64,000 bases of DNA from positions 76,118-140,117 of the forward strand of contig JBMONO010000050.1 of the NCBI GenBank assembly GCA_049323655.1, given 5' to 3'. Under the pieces are notes generated by a model. That model saw only the letters and a program-made list of their open reading frames with translations. It ran no database searches and was not told the origin of the DNA. This document shows, piece after piece, positions 43,206 to 51,814 of this stretch. Numbering within the stretch: the stretch's first letter is position 1; each line of letters starts with the position of its first letter. This stretch comes from DB1 sp049323655 (GTDB taxonomy: Bacteria; Desulfobacterota; Desulfobulbia; Desulfobulbales; SURF-16). The translations under genes and the position numbers were made by a program.

Positions 43206-44159
43206 ATGACAAAAGTCAAGAAAAGGGCTGCCTATCTCGCCCTGCACAAGACCGGTGAGCTGCAGGAACGCATCGCCAGCCTGAACGCCATCCTTTCCGC
43301 GTGCCGGCTCTGCCCGCGACAATGCGGGGTGGACCGGACCGCCGGGGCAAAGGGTTTTTGCCGCACCGGCGACCAGGCCGCGGTCGCCAGCTATCACCCC
43401 CATTTCGGCGAGGAATCCTGTCTAGTCGGCATCAGCGGTTCGGGCACCATTTTTTTCAGCAACTGCAACCTCGGCTGCGTCTTTTGCCAGAATTACCAAA
43501 TCAGCCACCTCGGCGAAGGGATGACGATCGATGCCGGCCAGCTGGCGGCAATGATGATCAGCCTGCAGAAACAGGGCTGCCACAACATCAATCTTGTCAC
43601 GCCAAGCCATGTGGCGCCGCAGATCGTCGCCGCCCTGCCGGCCGCCATCGACAGGGGGCTGACCCTGCCGCTCGTTTACAACAGCAGCGGCTACGACGCC
43701 CTTGAGACCCTGCGCCTGCTGGACGGCATCATTGATATCTACATGCCGGACTTCAAATTCTGGGATTGCCGTTCCGCCGGACGTTTTGCCACCGCCTTCG
43801 ATTATCCGGAGGTGACGCGCGCCGCTGTTTCCGAAATGTATCGGCAGACCGGCGATCTCATCATCAATGCCGACGGCATCGCCGAACGGGGCGTGCTGGT
43901 CCGCCACCTGGTCATGCCCGGCGGACTGCATGAAACCAGGCAGATCTTGCGCTTTCTTGCCGCTCTCTCACCGGCGACCTATGTCAATATCATGGAACAG
44001 TATCGCCCCTGTTACCGGGCCGCCGACTTTCCACCCATCGACCGCCCGCTCTCGGCCGACGATTATCAGGAGGCCCTGCGCCTGGCGCAAGAGGCAGGAC
44101 TCACCCGCCTGGAACAAAGCGGCCTGCTCCGCCTCCTGCAGAAAATGGGCTTGCGCTGA
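43206..44159 (+). CDS. Radical SAM protein of the PflA-like/COG1313 type
   Basis: This 317-residue protein has the cluster motif CNLGCVFCQN near residue 92 and an N-terminal cysteine-rich segment (CRLCPRQCGVDRTAGAKGFC near 34) characteristic of uncharacterised pyruvate-formate-lyase-activase-like proteins. The conserved VTPSHVAPQI and YMPDFKFWD follow. The substrate is unknown. About 105 bp separates it from the divergent KamA-like gene, so the two may be co-regulated. Confidence 0.85.
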   Translation: MTKVKKRAAYLALHKTGELQERIASLNAILSACRLCPRQCGVDRTAGAKGFCRTGDQAAVASYHPHFGEESCLVGISGSGTIFFSNCNLGCVFCQNYQISHLGEGMTIDAGQLAAMMISLQKQGCHNINLVTPSHVAPQIVAALPAAIDRGLTLPLVYNSSGYDALETLRLLDGIIDIYMPDFKFWDCRSAGRFATAFDYPEVTRAAVSEMYRQTGDLIINADGIAERGVLVRHLVMPGGLHETRQILRFLAALSPATYVNIMEQYRPCYRAADFPPIDRPLSADDYQEALRLAQEAGLTRLEQSGLLRLLQKMGLR

Positions 44160-44311
44160 ACCGCGCACGTCCGCTGCTCCATCCAGCCGTTTCCTAAAAA
44201 AAACCACCCGACACCTAGGTAATTCTACTGGCAAAACACCTGACGATACGGTATAGTTTATTTTTTTGTTTTTGTTATATAACGGAATAATAACCAAAAA
44301 GACACAACGCG

Positions 44312-44959
44312 ATGATAATCGCTCACCTCTTTCGCACATCCGTCGGCCGCAAATACGTGATGGCGGCAAGCGGGGCCTTTCTCGGCCTCTTTCTCCTGCT
44401 GCACGCCCTCGGCAACTCCACCGTCTTTTTCGGCCGCGAGGCGTTTCTTGGCCATGCCGGTCGACTGGTTGCCCTGGGCCCACTGCTCCACCTCTATGAA
44501 GTGATGCTCCTTGCAGCCCTGCTCCTCCATGCCGGAACCGGCCTGACCCTGGCCGCCGAGAACCTGCGGGCCCGGCCGGTCCGCTATCAAGTCAGCACAG
44601 CGGCCGGCGGCCGCACCCTGGGCTCACGTCTCATGCCCGCCAGCGGCATCGTCATTTTCCTCTTTCTCGTCATCCATCTCCGCCATTTCCGCTTTGCCGG
44701 CCCACCCCCGCTGCTGGCGGACACGGTGCGCACCCTGCTCGGCTCCCCGCTCCAGGCCGGCCTCTACCTCTTTGCCCTGGCCATGCTCTTTCTCCATATC
44801 AGCCACGGCTTCTGGAGTTCTCTGCAAACATTCGGCATCAATCATCCCGCTTACGACGGCATCCTCCGGCGCGGGACGGGGCTGACCGCCCTGGCGCTCA
44901 GCGCGATTTTCATGCTGATTTTGCTTTACGGCCTGCTGACCGACACCTTTCTCCGGTGA
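44312..44959 (+). CDS. frdC: Fumarate reductase/succinate dehydrogenase cytochrome b subunit
   Basis: This 215-residue membrane subunit has five predicted helices and several histidines on helices (LLHALGN, LLLHAGTG, LVIHLRH, FLHISHGFWSS), typical of the diheme B-type SdhC/FrdC that passes electrons between menaquinone and the FrdAB head. It is the first gene of frdCAB. The upstream 150 bp are AT-rich with no fixed promoter. No fourth subunit gene is present, as expected for the B type. Confidence 0.88.
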   Translation: MIIAHLFRTSVGRKYVMAASGAFLGLFLLLHALGNSTVFFGREAFLGHAGRLVALGPLLHLYEVMLLAALLLHAGTGLTLAAENLRARPVRYQVSTAAGGRTLGSRLMPASGIVIFLFLVIHLRHFRFAGPPPLLADTVRTLLGSPLQAGLYLFALAMLFLHISHGFWSSLQTFGINHPAYDGILRRGTGLTALALSAIFMLILLYGLLTDTFLR

Positions 44960-44966
44960 CCCGACC

Positions 44967-46883
44967 ATGACCGCGCTTGACGCCAGAATCCCGCCCGGCC
45001 CGCTGCCGGACAAATGGCACCATCACTGCCGCACCTGCCGGCTGGTCAGTCCGGCCAACCGCCGCAGGTACCGCGTCATCGTCGTCGGCTCCGGCCTGGC
45101 CGGCGCCGCGGCCGCCGCCACTCTCGCCGAACAGGGCTACCCGGTCGAGGTCTTCACCATCCACGACAGCCCGCGCCGGGCGCACAGCATCGCCGCCCAG
45201 GGCGGCATCAACGCGGCCAAGAATTACCAGAACGACGGCGACAGCGTCTTCCGCCTCTTTCACGACACCATCAAGGGCGGTGATTTCCGCGCCCGGGAGG
45301 CCAATGTCTTTCGCCTGGCCCAGCTCAGCAACGCCATCATCGACCAGTGCGTCGCCCAGGGTGTTCCCTTTGCCAGGGAGTACGGCGGCACCCTGGCCAA
45401 CCGCTCTTTCGGCGGCGCCCAGGTGTCCCGCACCTTCTACGCCCGCGGTCAGACCGGCCAGCAACTGCTGCTCGGCGCCTACGGCGCCCTGATGCGCCAG
45501 GCGGCCGCCGCTCGGGTCGTCATCCACCCCCGCCATGAGATGGTCGATCTGGTGGTCGAGGACAACCGGGCCCGCGGCATCGTCACCCGCAACCTGATCA
45601 ACGGCCGCCTCGAAAGCCATGCCGGCCATGCGGTGGTGCTCGCCACCGGCGGCTACGGCAACATCTACGCCCTCTCCACCAACGCCATGGCCTCTAACGT
45701 CAGCGCGACCTGGCGGGCCTGCCGGCGAGGCGCCTTTTTCGCCAACCCCTCCTTTGTCCAGATCCACCCGACCTGCATCCCGGCCCATGGCGAGCAGCAG
45801 TCGAAACTGACCCTGATGAGCGAAAGTCTGCGCAACGACGGCCGGGTCTGGGTTCCCCGGAATGCGGGCGACAGCCGGCCGGCCGCCGCCATCCCGGAGG
45901 CGGAGCGGGACTATTACCTGGAAAACCGCTACCCCGCCTTTGGCAATCTCGTGCCCCGCGATGTCGCCTCCCGCAACGCCAAAGAGCAGTGCGATGCCGG
46001 CAAGGGGGTGGGGAGCAGCGGCCGGGCCGTGTATCTTGATTTCCGTGACGCCCTGGCCCGCGACGGCCTGCCGGTCATTCTCCGCAAGTACGGCAATCTC
46101 TTTCAGATGTATGAAAAAATCACCGGCCGCAATCCGGCCGCGGAGCCGATGCTGATCGCGCCGGCTGTCCATTACACAATGGGCGGCTTGTGGGTCGATT
46201 ATCATCTGATGAGCACGGTTGCCGGGCTTTTTGTCCTCGGCGAGGCCAATTTCTCCGATCACGGGGCAAACCGGCTCGGCGCCAGCGCCCTGATGCAGGG
46301 GCTGGCCGACGGCTACTTCATCCTGCCCAACACCATTGGCGATTACCTGGCCGACTGCCCGCCGACGCCGCCGTCCGCGTCGGCATCCTGCTTTGTCGAT
46401 GCGGAGAACGAGGCCAAGACGGTTATTACAAAACTGCTTGCCGGCAAGGGCCGGCGCACGGTGGATGACCTCCATCGCGAACTGGGCCGCCTGCTGTGGG
46501 ATGCCTGCGGCATCGTCCGCAACCGGGCCGGCCTCACCGCGGCCCTGGCCAGGCTGCCGGAACTGCGCGAGCAGTTCCGCGACAATGTGCGGATCACGGG
46601 CTCAGGCGACTGCCTCAACCAGACCCTGGAACGGGCGGGACGGCTGGCCGATTATCTCGAATTTGCCGAAATATTGCTCACCGACGCCCTGCACCGGGAG
46701 GAATCGTGCGGCTGTCACCTGCGGGAGGAGAGCCAGACCGAGGATCACGAGCCCCTGCGCGACGACGCCCGTTTTGCGTATGTCGCCGCCTGGCAGCATC
46801 GGGGCAGCGGTTTGGCGCCGTTGCTGCACCAGGAACCGCTTTTCTTTGAACACGTCATCCCCAGTCGACGCAGCTACCGGTAA
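44967..46883 (+). CDS. frdA: Fumarate reductase/succinate dehydrogenase flavoprotein subunit
   Basis: This 638-residue catalytic subunit has the FAD-binding VVGSGLAGAAAAATLAE near residue 39, the flavin-linking histidine region RRAHSIAAQGGINAAKN near 72, and substrate residues around IHPTCIP near 267 and HYTMGGLWVDY near 400. The long N-terminus and length match the B-type enzyme of epsilon- and deltaproteobacteria. In a sulfate reducer the enzyme may run in either direction. It lies 7 bp after frdC and 6 bp before frdB. Confidence 0.93.
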   Translation: MTALDARIPPGPLPDKWHHHCRTCRLVSPANRRRYRVIVVGSGLAGAAAAATLAEQGYPVEVFTIHDSPRRAHSIAAQGGINAAKNYQNDGDSVFRLFHDTIKGGDFRAREANVFRLAQLSNAIIDQCVAQGVPFAREYGGTLANRSFGGAQVSRTFYARGQTGQQLLLGAYGALMRQAAAARVVIHPRHEMVDLVVEDNRARGIVTRNLINGRLESHAGHAVVLATGGYGNIYALSTNAMASNVSATWRACRRGAFFANPSFVQIHPTCIPAHGEQQSKLTLMSESLRNDGRVWVPRNAGDSRPAAAIPEAERDYYLENRYPAFGNLVPRDVASRNAKEQCDAGKGVGSSGRAVYLDFRDALARDGLPVILRKYGNLFQMYEKITGRNPAAEPMLIAPAVHYTMGGLWVDYHLMSTVAGLFVLGEANFSDHGANRLGASALMQGLADGYFILPNTIGDYLADCPPTPPSASASCFVDAENEAKTVITKLLAGKGRRTVDDLHRELGRLLWDACGIVRNRAGLTAALARLPELREQFRDNVRITGSGDCLNQTLERAGRLADYLEFAEILLTDALHREESCGCHLREESQTEDHEPLRDDARFAYVAAWQHRGSGLAPLLHQEPLFFEHVIPSRRSYR

Positions 46884-46889
46884 ACGACC

Positions 46890-47654
46890 ATGAAAAAACC
46901 AGCCGCCATCCAACTCACCCTGGACGTCTGGCGACAGCAGGGACCGGACGCTCCGGGCGGTTTTACCCGTTACCGGCTCGCCGATGTTTCCCCGGACATC
47001 TCCTTTGTCGAGATGCTCGATCTTTTAAACGAAAATCTGACCCTGGCCAATGAAGAGCCGATCGCCTTTGACCACGACTGCCGGGAGGGCATCTGCGGCA
47101 TGTGCGGGGCGGTGGTCAACGGCCGGCCCCATGGCCCGCAACCGGGCACCACCCTCTGCCAGTTGCACATGCGCCACTTCAAAAACAACGACCATCTCGT
47201 CATCGAACCGTTCCGGGCCAAGGCCTTTCCCCTGGTGCGGGACCTGGTCGTCGACCGGTCGAGCCTTGACCGCATCATCCAGGCCGGCGGCTATGTGTCG
47301 GTCAATACCGGCAGCGCGCCGGAGGCCAATGCCATCGCTGTTTCCCAGCAAACCGCCGAGCAGGCCATGGATGCGGCGGCCTGCACCGGCTGCGGCGCCT
47401 GTGTCGCCGCCTGCCCCAATGCCGCGGCCATGCTCTTTGTCGGCGCCAAGGTCTCCCAGCTCGCCCTTCTGCCCCAGGGCCATCCCGAACGGCGGCAACG
47501 GGCGCTTGCCATGGTCCGCCGGATGGATGAGGAGGGATTCGGCAACTGCGGCAATGAACGGGAGTGCGAGGCGGTCTGCCCGAAAATGATTTCCATCCGC
47601 CACATTGCCCGGCTGAACCGGGAATTCATCACAGCGGCCATCCTGACGGAATAA
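46890..47654 (+). CDS. frdB: Fumarate reductase/succinate dehydrogenase iron-sulfur subunit
   Basis: This 254-residue subunit has a [2Fe-2S] motif CREGICGMCGAVVNG near residue 67 with the fourth cysteine in TTLCQLHM. Two further cluster motifs lie near 165 (CTGCGACVAACPNAAAM) and 222 (CGNERECEAVCPKM). It connects the FrdA flavin to the FrdC hemes. Confidence 0.93.
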   Translation: MKKPAAIQLTLDVWRQQGPDAPGGFTRYRLADVSPDISFVEMLDLLNENLTLANEEPIAFDHDCREGICGMCGAVVNGRPHGPQPGTTLCQLHMRHFKNNDHLVIEPFRAKAFPLVRDLVVDRSSLDRIIQAGGYVSVNTGSAPEANAIAVSQQTAEQAMDAAACTGCGACVAACPNAAAMLFVGAKVSQLALLPQGHPERRQRALAMVRRMDEEGFGNCGNERECEAVCPKMISIRHIARLNREFITAAILTE

Positions 47655-47700
47655 GCGAATACGATTTTCCGTTTTATTTTCATCCAAGGAGAAAACCGAC

Positions 47701-48696
47701 ATGGGCAACAGACTGATCACGACGCTGACCACCCTCGCGATCCTGGCTGTCACGGCCTTTTTGCTGCCGAGCAGCGGCCGGGCCGGTGAACGCTACGCCT
47801 TTGGCGGCGGCCCGGCCGGCGGCACCTTTCAGTTCATGGCAGCCGGCATCGCAAGCTACCCGCCGGTGGCGGCGAACACCGACTTCTCGCTTGTCGTCAA
47901 ACCTTCGGCCGGGTCGGTGGAAAACCTGCGCAAGGTCGATTCCGGCAGATACGCCATGGCGGTGGTCTATTCCGGCGAGCTCTACATGGGCAGAAACGGC
48001 CTCTTGAAAGACGATAACCGCCGCTATGAAAACGTCCTGGCGGTCAGCTACTTCTATGGGGCGCCGGCTCAGCTTGTTGTCCACAAGAAAGCGAGAGTCG
48101 ACCGGGCGAGCCGGCTGGCCGGTTTTCGGGTGGGGGTGGGTAATGTCGGGTCCGGGGCGTTTGCCAACTGCGAACGACTTTTCAGCCACCTGGGTATCTG
48201 GGAGCAGGTGCAGCGCAACGCCATGGGCTACAACGACGCGGCCATCGCCTTTGCCAACAACAAGCTTGACGCCTTCTGGCTCTTTGCCGGCTATCCGGCA
48301 GAGGCGATCGTCAGGGCGACAGGCAGAGTGGAGATCGAGCTGGTCGATCTCTACGCCGAGGCCGAGGCCACCGGCTTTTTCCGAAAATACCCCTTTTTCA
48401 CCAAGGCGGTCATCCCGGCCGGCACCTACAAAGGAATCGACCACGACGTCATCTCCTACCAGGACTCCGCCCTCTGGGTGGCAAACAAGGACGTGCCGGC
48501 CGAGGTCGTCTACACCCTGCTCTCCGCCATCTATAGCGACGACGGACTGGCCCACATGCGGCGCACCAGGAAAACCGCGGCAGCGATGCGCATCGCCGAC
48601 GGCATCAAGGGCATCGTCACCCCCCTGCATCCGGGCGCGGAGAAATTCTGGCGGGAAAAGGGCCTTCTGGCGGGGAGAGAGATAACCTCGCGCTGA
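47701..48696 (+). CDS. TAXI-family TRAP transporter solute-binding protein
   Basis: This 331-residue periplasmic binding protein has a signal peptide (LTTLAILAVTAFLLPSSGRA). TAXI features include FGGGPAGGTFQFMAAGIA near residue 34, a segment GSVENLRKVDSGRYAMAV, and VGNVGSGAFANCERLF near 142. AAGGAG precedes the ATG. TAXI proteins usually feed a fused TRAP permease, but none is encoded nearby. Its position just after frdCAB could mean a link to C4-dicarboxylate supply, though TAXI substrates such as glutamate are equally possible. Confidence 0.85.
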   Translation: MGNRLITTLTTLAILAVTAFLLPSSGRAGERYAFGGGPAGGTFQFMAAGIASYPPVAANTDFSLVVKPSAGSVENLRKVDSGRYAMAVVYSGELYMGRNGLLKDDNRRYENVLAVSYFYGAPAQLVVHKKARVDRASRLAGFRVGVGNVGSGAFANCERLFSHLGIWEQVQRNAMGYNDAAIAFANNKLDAFWLFAGYPAEAIVRATGRVEIELVDLYAEAEATGFFRKYPFFTKAVIPAGTYKGIDHDVISYQDSALWVANKDVPAEVVYTLLSAIYSDDGLAHMRRTRKTAAAMRIADGIKGIVTPLHPGAEKFWREKGLLAGREITSR

Positions 48697-48700
48697 CCAC

Positions 48701-48739
48701 AAAAAAACCGGACGGGAGATGATGCGTCTCCTGCCCGGT
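48701..48739 (-). terminator. Terminator of the PEP-CTERM gene
   Basis: On the minus strand a 13-bp stem (48739-48727 with 48719-48707, two mismatches) with a 7-base loop is followed by seven T. It also lies directly behind the convergent TAXI gene. Confidence 0.8.
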
Positions 48740-48768
48740 GGGATCAGCAACGTCTTGCCAACGGCGGA

Positions 48769-49428
48769 TTATTTCTTTTTACGCCGGCGCAGGCCGAAGA
48801 GCGACAGGGCGCCGGAGCCGAAGAGCAACAGCGAGGCCGGTTCGGGGACCGGCTCACCGGCAACAGCATCGAGGTCAAACCCCTTCATGTTGCCGGTGCT
48901 TGCCACGCCATCGAAACGGATGTAGCGGACCCAGTCAAGACTGGTGGTGCTCAGGTCGACGCCCTTGAGGGCGTACAAATAGCTCACACCACCATAACTA
49001 TAGTTATTAACATACAAGTCATTTTCAACCTCGACGGTGCCGACGTCATGCCAGTCGCCGGCAAGGCCGGTCTTGCTCACCGAGATGTCGACCATCGCGT
49101 TGATTGAGCCGGTCACTAAAGTGTCCTTGCCGTTTTCGCGGAGAACGATATCCGCCGTCGCGAGGTCGTTGTCAATGAGGATATTTTCGGAAAAGGCATA
49201 GACCAGCCAGTCGCCATAGGTGATGGAGATGTGTTTGTCATCCGGGGCGCCAAGGGCGTAACTCGGATTGGCCCACATATCGTCGGCATTCTTATACCAC
49301 CCCGCATATGTTGTTGGAGTCAGGTTGCTACCTTCATAGCTCCCCAGATACACCGGCGTCGCATCGGCCTGGCCGGCCCAGGTCAGGGCGGCCATGGACA
49401 GAACGGCCGTCATCAGCATCTTCTTCAT
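48769..49428 (-). CDS. PEP-CTERM sorting-domain surface protein
   Basis: This 219-residue exported protein has a signal peptide (MKKMLMTAVLSMAALTWAG) and ends in the exosortase-sorting tripartite signal VPEPASLLLFGSGALSLFG plus LRRRKKK. The body has beta-rich segments (SIITYGDWLVYAFSEN-like, here ISITYGDWLVYAFSE) with no known fold assigned. GAAGGAGG lies before the ATG at 49428. Exosortase, encoded elsewhere, would process and anchor it to the outer layer or exopolysaccharide. A predicted sigma-54 promoter and paired palindromes lie upstream. Confidence 0.88.
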   Translation of the reverse strand: MKKMLMTAVLSMAALTWAGQADATPVYLGSYEGSNLTPTTYAGWYKNADDMWANPSYALGAPDDKHISITYGDWLVYAFSENILIDNDLATADIVLRENGKDTLVTGSINAMVDISVSKTGLAGDWHDVGTVEVENDLYVNNYSYGGVSYLYALKGVDLSTTSLDWVRYIRFDGVASTGNMKGFDLDAVAGEPVPEPASLLLFGSGALSLFGLRRRKKK

Positions 49429-49521
49429 ATCATCCTCCTTCGGAAATTGTCTCCGATCGGCGCGAACCTGCCGCCGTCCGGCGCTGTCGTACTGAGAAAC
49501 CATCTCTTCCTCAAATAACGC

Positions 49522-49537
49522 AGCAGAAATCATGCCA
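49522..49537 (-). promoter_or_regulatory. Predicted sigma-54 promoter of the PEP-CTERM gene
   Basis: On the minus strand the sequence TGGCATGATTTCTGCT has GG and GC exactly ten bases apart and a near-consensus TGGCAYG block. It lies about 95 bp upstream of the ATG. RpoN with a PrsK/PrsR-type activator is known to drive PEP-CTERM genes in other bacteria, which fits. Confidence 0.65.
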
Positions 49538-49627
49538 TATTCATCATTTTCTCTATTATCCGTTATTCCGGGATGTTACCAGGGAAAATCGCTCCAGCCA
49601 CACCTCCCACCAACCCCTCTCGTTCAT

Positions 49628-49660
49628 TTTTCCGGAAAAAATATTCCATCTTTCCGGAAA
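49628..49660. promoter_or_regulatory. Pair of TTTCCGGAAA palindromes, likely activator sites
   Basis: TTTTCCGGAAAA (49628-49639) and TTTCCGGAAA (49651-49660) have centres 22 bp apart, two helical turns, and lie about 120-145 bp upstream of the start site predicted from the sigma-54 promoter. That is the usual place for enhancer-binding proteins such as PrsR. As hairpin arms the two could also pair in RNA behind the radical SAM gene, but no T-run follows. Confidence 0.55.
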
Positions 49661-49713
49661 AGTTCATTTTCGACCGCCGTCCACTTCACCGTATCGGCCG
49701 CCGCCACCCTTTC

Positions 49714-51543
49714 CTACAACGAACATTTCGCTTCCGGGGCAAGCTGCTGGCGCAGCTCGCCGGAGAGGTGCAGTTCGGTGAGATAGCGCACCTGTTCCTC
49801 CTTGGCAAAGATCAGCTCGCAGATGTCGCAGGGGCCGTCGGCCACGGCCGGCAGGGCAAAACCCGCCTTGGCCAGAATGGCGTGCAACACGGAAAAGGGG
49901 GTGGTGGCAAGCATCTGCATCACCGGGTTTTTCTGGGCCGCGGCAACGACATCGGGCAGCGAGTCGGTAAAGATGTTGCCGATGACGATCCCCTTGTTGT
50001 AGCGGTTGAAGCCGCAGCAGGGGTAGATATCGCCGGTGGGTTCGACGATGAGGTCTTTGACCCACTGACAGAGGCTGGCAAAGACCCCGGCCGGCCGCTT
50101 GTCGATGGTGGCCGGATCAAGGGAGCGGGAATGACCGATGGACTGGAACATGGTCCGCTCCACCAGATTGTATTTATCCTGGGTGATGCCGGCGTCTCGC
50201 AGATAGTCGACATAATCACGAAGGATATGCTCCTGGCCCTTGACATACTCAAAATCGAGGCGGCGCAGGGGGGCAGCGAAGATCTCGTTGTAGGATTTGA
50301 TCAAATTTTTCGTGCCGGCGCGGTCAATGTGCTCCATGTGAAACTGACCGCCGCTGGCGACAATGGAGTCAAGCGGCGGGGTAAAGCCGAGATCCCGCAG
50401 GCGCTGCAGATAGGATCTCGCCTTGTCCTCACGGATCGCCCAGAAGGCATTGGTGGCGATATTGATGTTGAATCCCAGCTTTTTGCCATACTCGACCACG
50501 GCAAAGAGCAGCTCACTCAAGAGAAAAGGTTCGCCGCCGCTGATACCGATGCCGCTCAGCCCGCATTGCCGCGCCTCGTCGATGAGACGACGGATCACCG
50601 GAAAATCGAGTTCCTCTTTTTTGTCGCCGTCTTCAACGGTATAGCAGTAGCAGTGCCGGCATTTCGAATTACACCGGTAGGTGAGCCGCAGTCCCAGGGT
50701 GCGGGGGAAAAAGATCTGATCCCCCCGAACAGCGGGGATGATCTGTGGTTGGGTGGTGCGGATCTGTCGGGTGCCGGCGGACCGATCAAAGAGGATCTCG
50801 TGGGGCAGGGTGGCAAGCCACCTCGCCCTTTTCTCCGCATCACCCCGGGAGGGGAAAAAGATCGAGGCATCGACCAGATGCTCGAAAAACGGGATGCCGG
50901 GATAGCGGGCCGCCTCCTCCGAGCCGGCGCCATCCCCGAGATCGGTCAGATGGTAATAGTCACAGCCGTTCATCGCCCAGGCAAAGCGAAACCGCCACTC
51001 CGGGGCAATCTCATCCTCATAACGCTCATCGATTTCCAGCAGCAGAGAAAAACCGGTGGCCAGCCGGCACCACTGATAATGAACAAACGGCACCTGAAAA
51101 CGACCGTGGCTTATGGAAAGACGGTTGCCGATCAGGATGACCCTGGTGACGCAACGACGGGAAACAAGCTCATTCTCGACATAGCTTGAAAAATTCTGCT
51201 GAAGTCGACGGTAGCCATCCTGATCCAGGGGCGTCACCGCCGGCTTGACAAAAAAGAGGCGATGCTCGACCAACAGCCGGTTAAGCCGCTCCTGCTCGGT
51301 GGGCAGATCAAACGCATCGGTCCGCCCGAAAAAACAGGGCAGCGGCGACAGGGTGGTGCAGTTGACCAGCATGTCCGGCAAAAAAAAGGGGGGAATTTTC
51401 TTCTCGGTGGCAAGCTGAAGCGCGAAAAGAAGTTTCAGTTTAAAACGATTGATCTCCTCCGCAGCAAGGGAGGGAGCGATCTGCTTGAGAAATACCGGCA
51501 GAGCAAGCAATTCGCCCGAAGTTGTTGAACTGTCCGTACCCAT
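49714..51543 (-). CDS. Radical SAM protein with N-terminal nucleotidyltransferase-like domain
   Basis: This 609-residue protein has an N-terminal domain (residues about 14-253) homologous to the middle domain of the protein at 60919-63279. Shared blocks include IPPF (residues 50-53), FVKP/FIKP, GRFQVPFVHYQWC near 147, PEWRFRFAW near 181 and YYHLTDLGDG near 196. The radical SAM domain follows with CNSKCRHC at 291-298 and SGGEPF at 335-340. The C-terminal region has a SPASM-like pattern: CC at 509-510 in YPCCGFN, and CDIC at 572-575. Radical SAM proteins of this layout usually modify peptides. In the N-terminal domain the acidic pair of nucleotidyltransferases is lost (GFSLLLEID in place of DFDIIIEID). 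AGGAGG precedes the ATG. Substrate unknown. Confidence 0.8.
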   Translation of the reverse strand: MGTDSSTTSGELLALPVFLKQIAPSLAAEEINRFKLKLLFALQLATEKKIPPFFLPDMLVNCTTLSPLPCFFGRTDAFDLPTEQERLNRLLVEHRLFFVKPAVTPLDQDGYRRLQQNFSSYVENELVSRRCVTRVILIGNRLSISHGRFQVPFVHYQWCRLATGFSLLLEIDERYEDEIAPEWRFRFAWAMNGCDYYHLTDLGDGAGSEEAARYPGIPFFEHLVDASIFFPSRGDAEKRARWLATLPHEILFDRSAGTRQIRTTQPQIIPAVRGDQIFFPRTLGLRLTYRCNSKCRHCYCYTVEDGDKKEELDFPVIRRLIDEARQCGLSGIGISGGEPFLLSELLFAVVEYGKKLGFNINIATNAFWAIREDKARSYLQRLRDLGFTPPLDSIVASGGQFHMEHIDRAGTKNLIKSYNEIFAAPLRRLDFEYVKGQEHILRDYVDYLRDAGITQDKYNLVERTMFQSIGHSRSLDPATIDKRPAGVFASLCQWVKDLIVEPTGDIYPCCGFNRYNKGIVIGNIFTDSLPDVVAAAQKNPVMQMLATTPFSVLHAILAKAGFALPAVADGPCDICELIFAKEEQVRYLTELHLSGELRQQLAPEAKCSL

Positions 51544-51610
51544 TCGGCCTGCCTCCTCTTTCCGGCGTGCGGTCGGTTTTCCTGATATATCGTGACTGAA
51601 CGGTTATCCG

Positions 51611-51649
51611 AAATGCCACAGGAAAGATGTTTTACATTTTCTGGCATTT
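51611..51649. promoter_or_regulatory. Inverted repeat AAATGCCA-N23-TGGCATTT, operator candidate
   Basis: Eight-base inverted arms at 51611-51618 and 51642-51649 have centres 31 bp apart (three helical turns). They lie between the divergent radical SAM and tolC-like genes, just upstream of the predicted tolC promoter. A regulator such as the LuxR protein of this locus could bind, but this is not shown. Confidence 0.4.
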
Positions 51650-51669
51650 TATCTATTTTTTTTATATTC

Positions 51670-51697
51670 TTGATTATTATAACATTTTTTTCATAAT
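51670..51697 (+). promoter_or_regulatory. Predicted sigma-70-type promoter of the lap operon
   Basis: TTGATT (51670-51675) and CATAAT (51692-51697) are separated by 16 bp in a very AT-rich stretch, leaving a leader of about 110 nt before the tolC-like ATG. Confidence 0.5.
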
Positions 51698-51814
51698 AGT
51701 ATCACAGAAAAAACAATCGGCCGCTCTGTCTGTGTTATCGTGCATCAGCGTAAAAAGGACAGTGGGGGCAGGGGGATCAGCAGCGCAGGTTAACAATTGA
51801 GAAAGGAGAATGCG

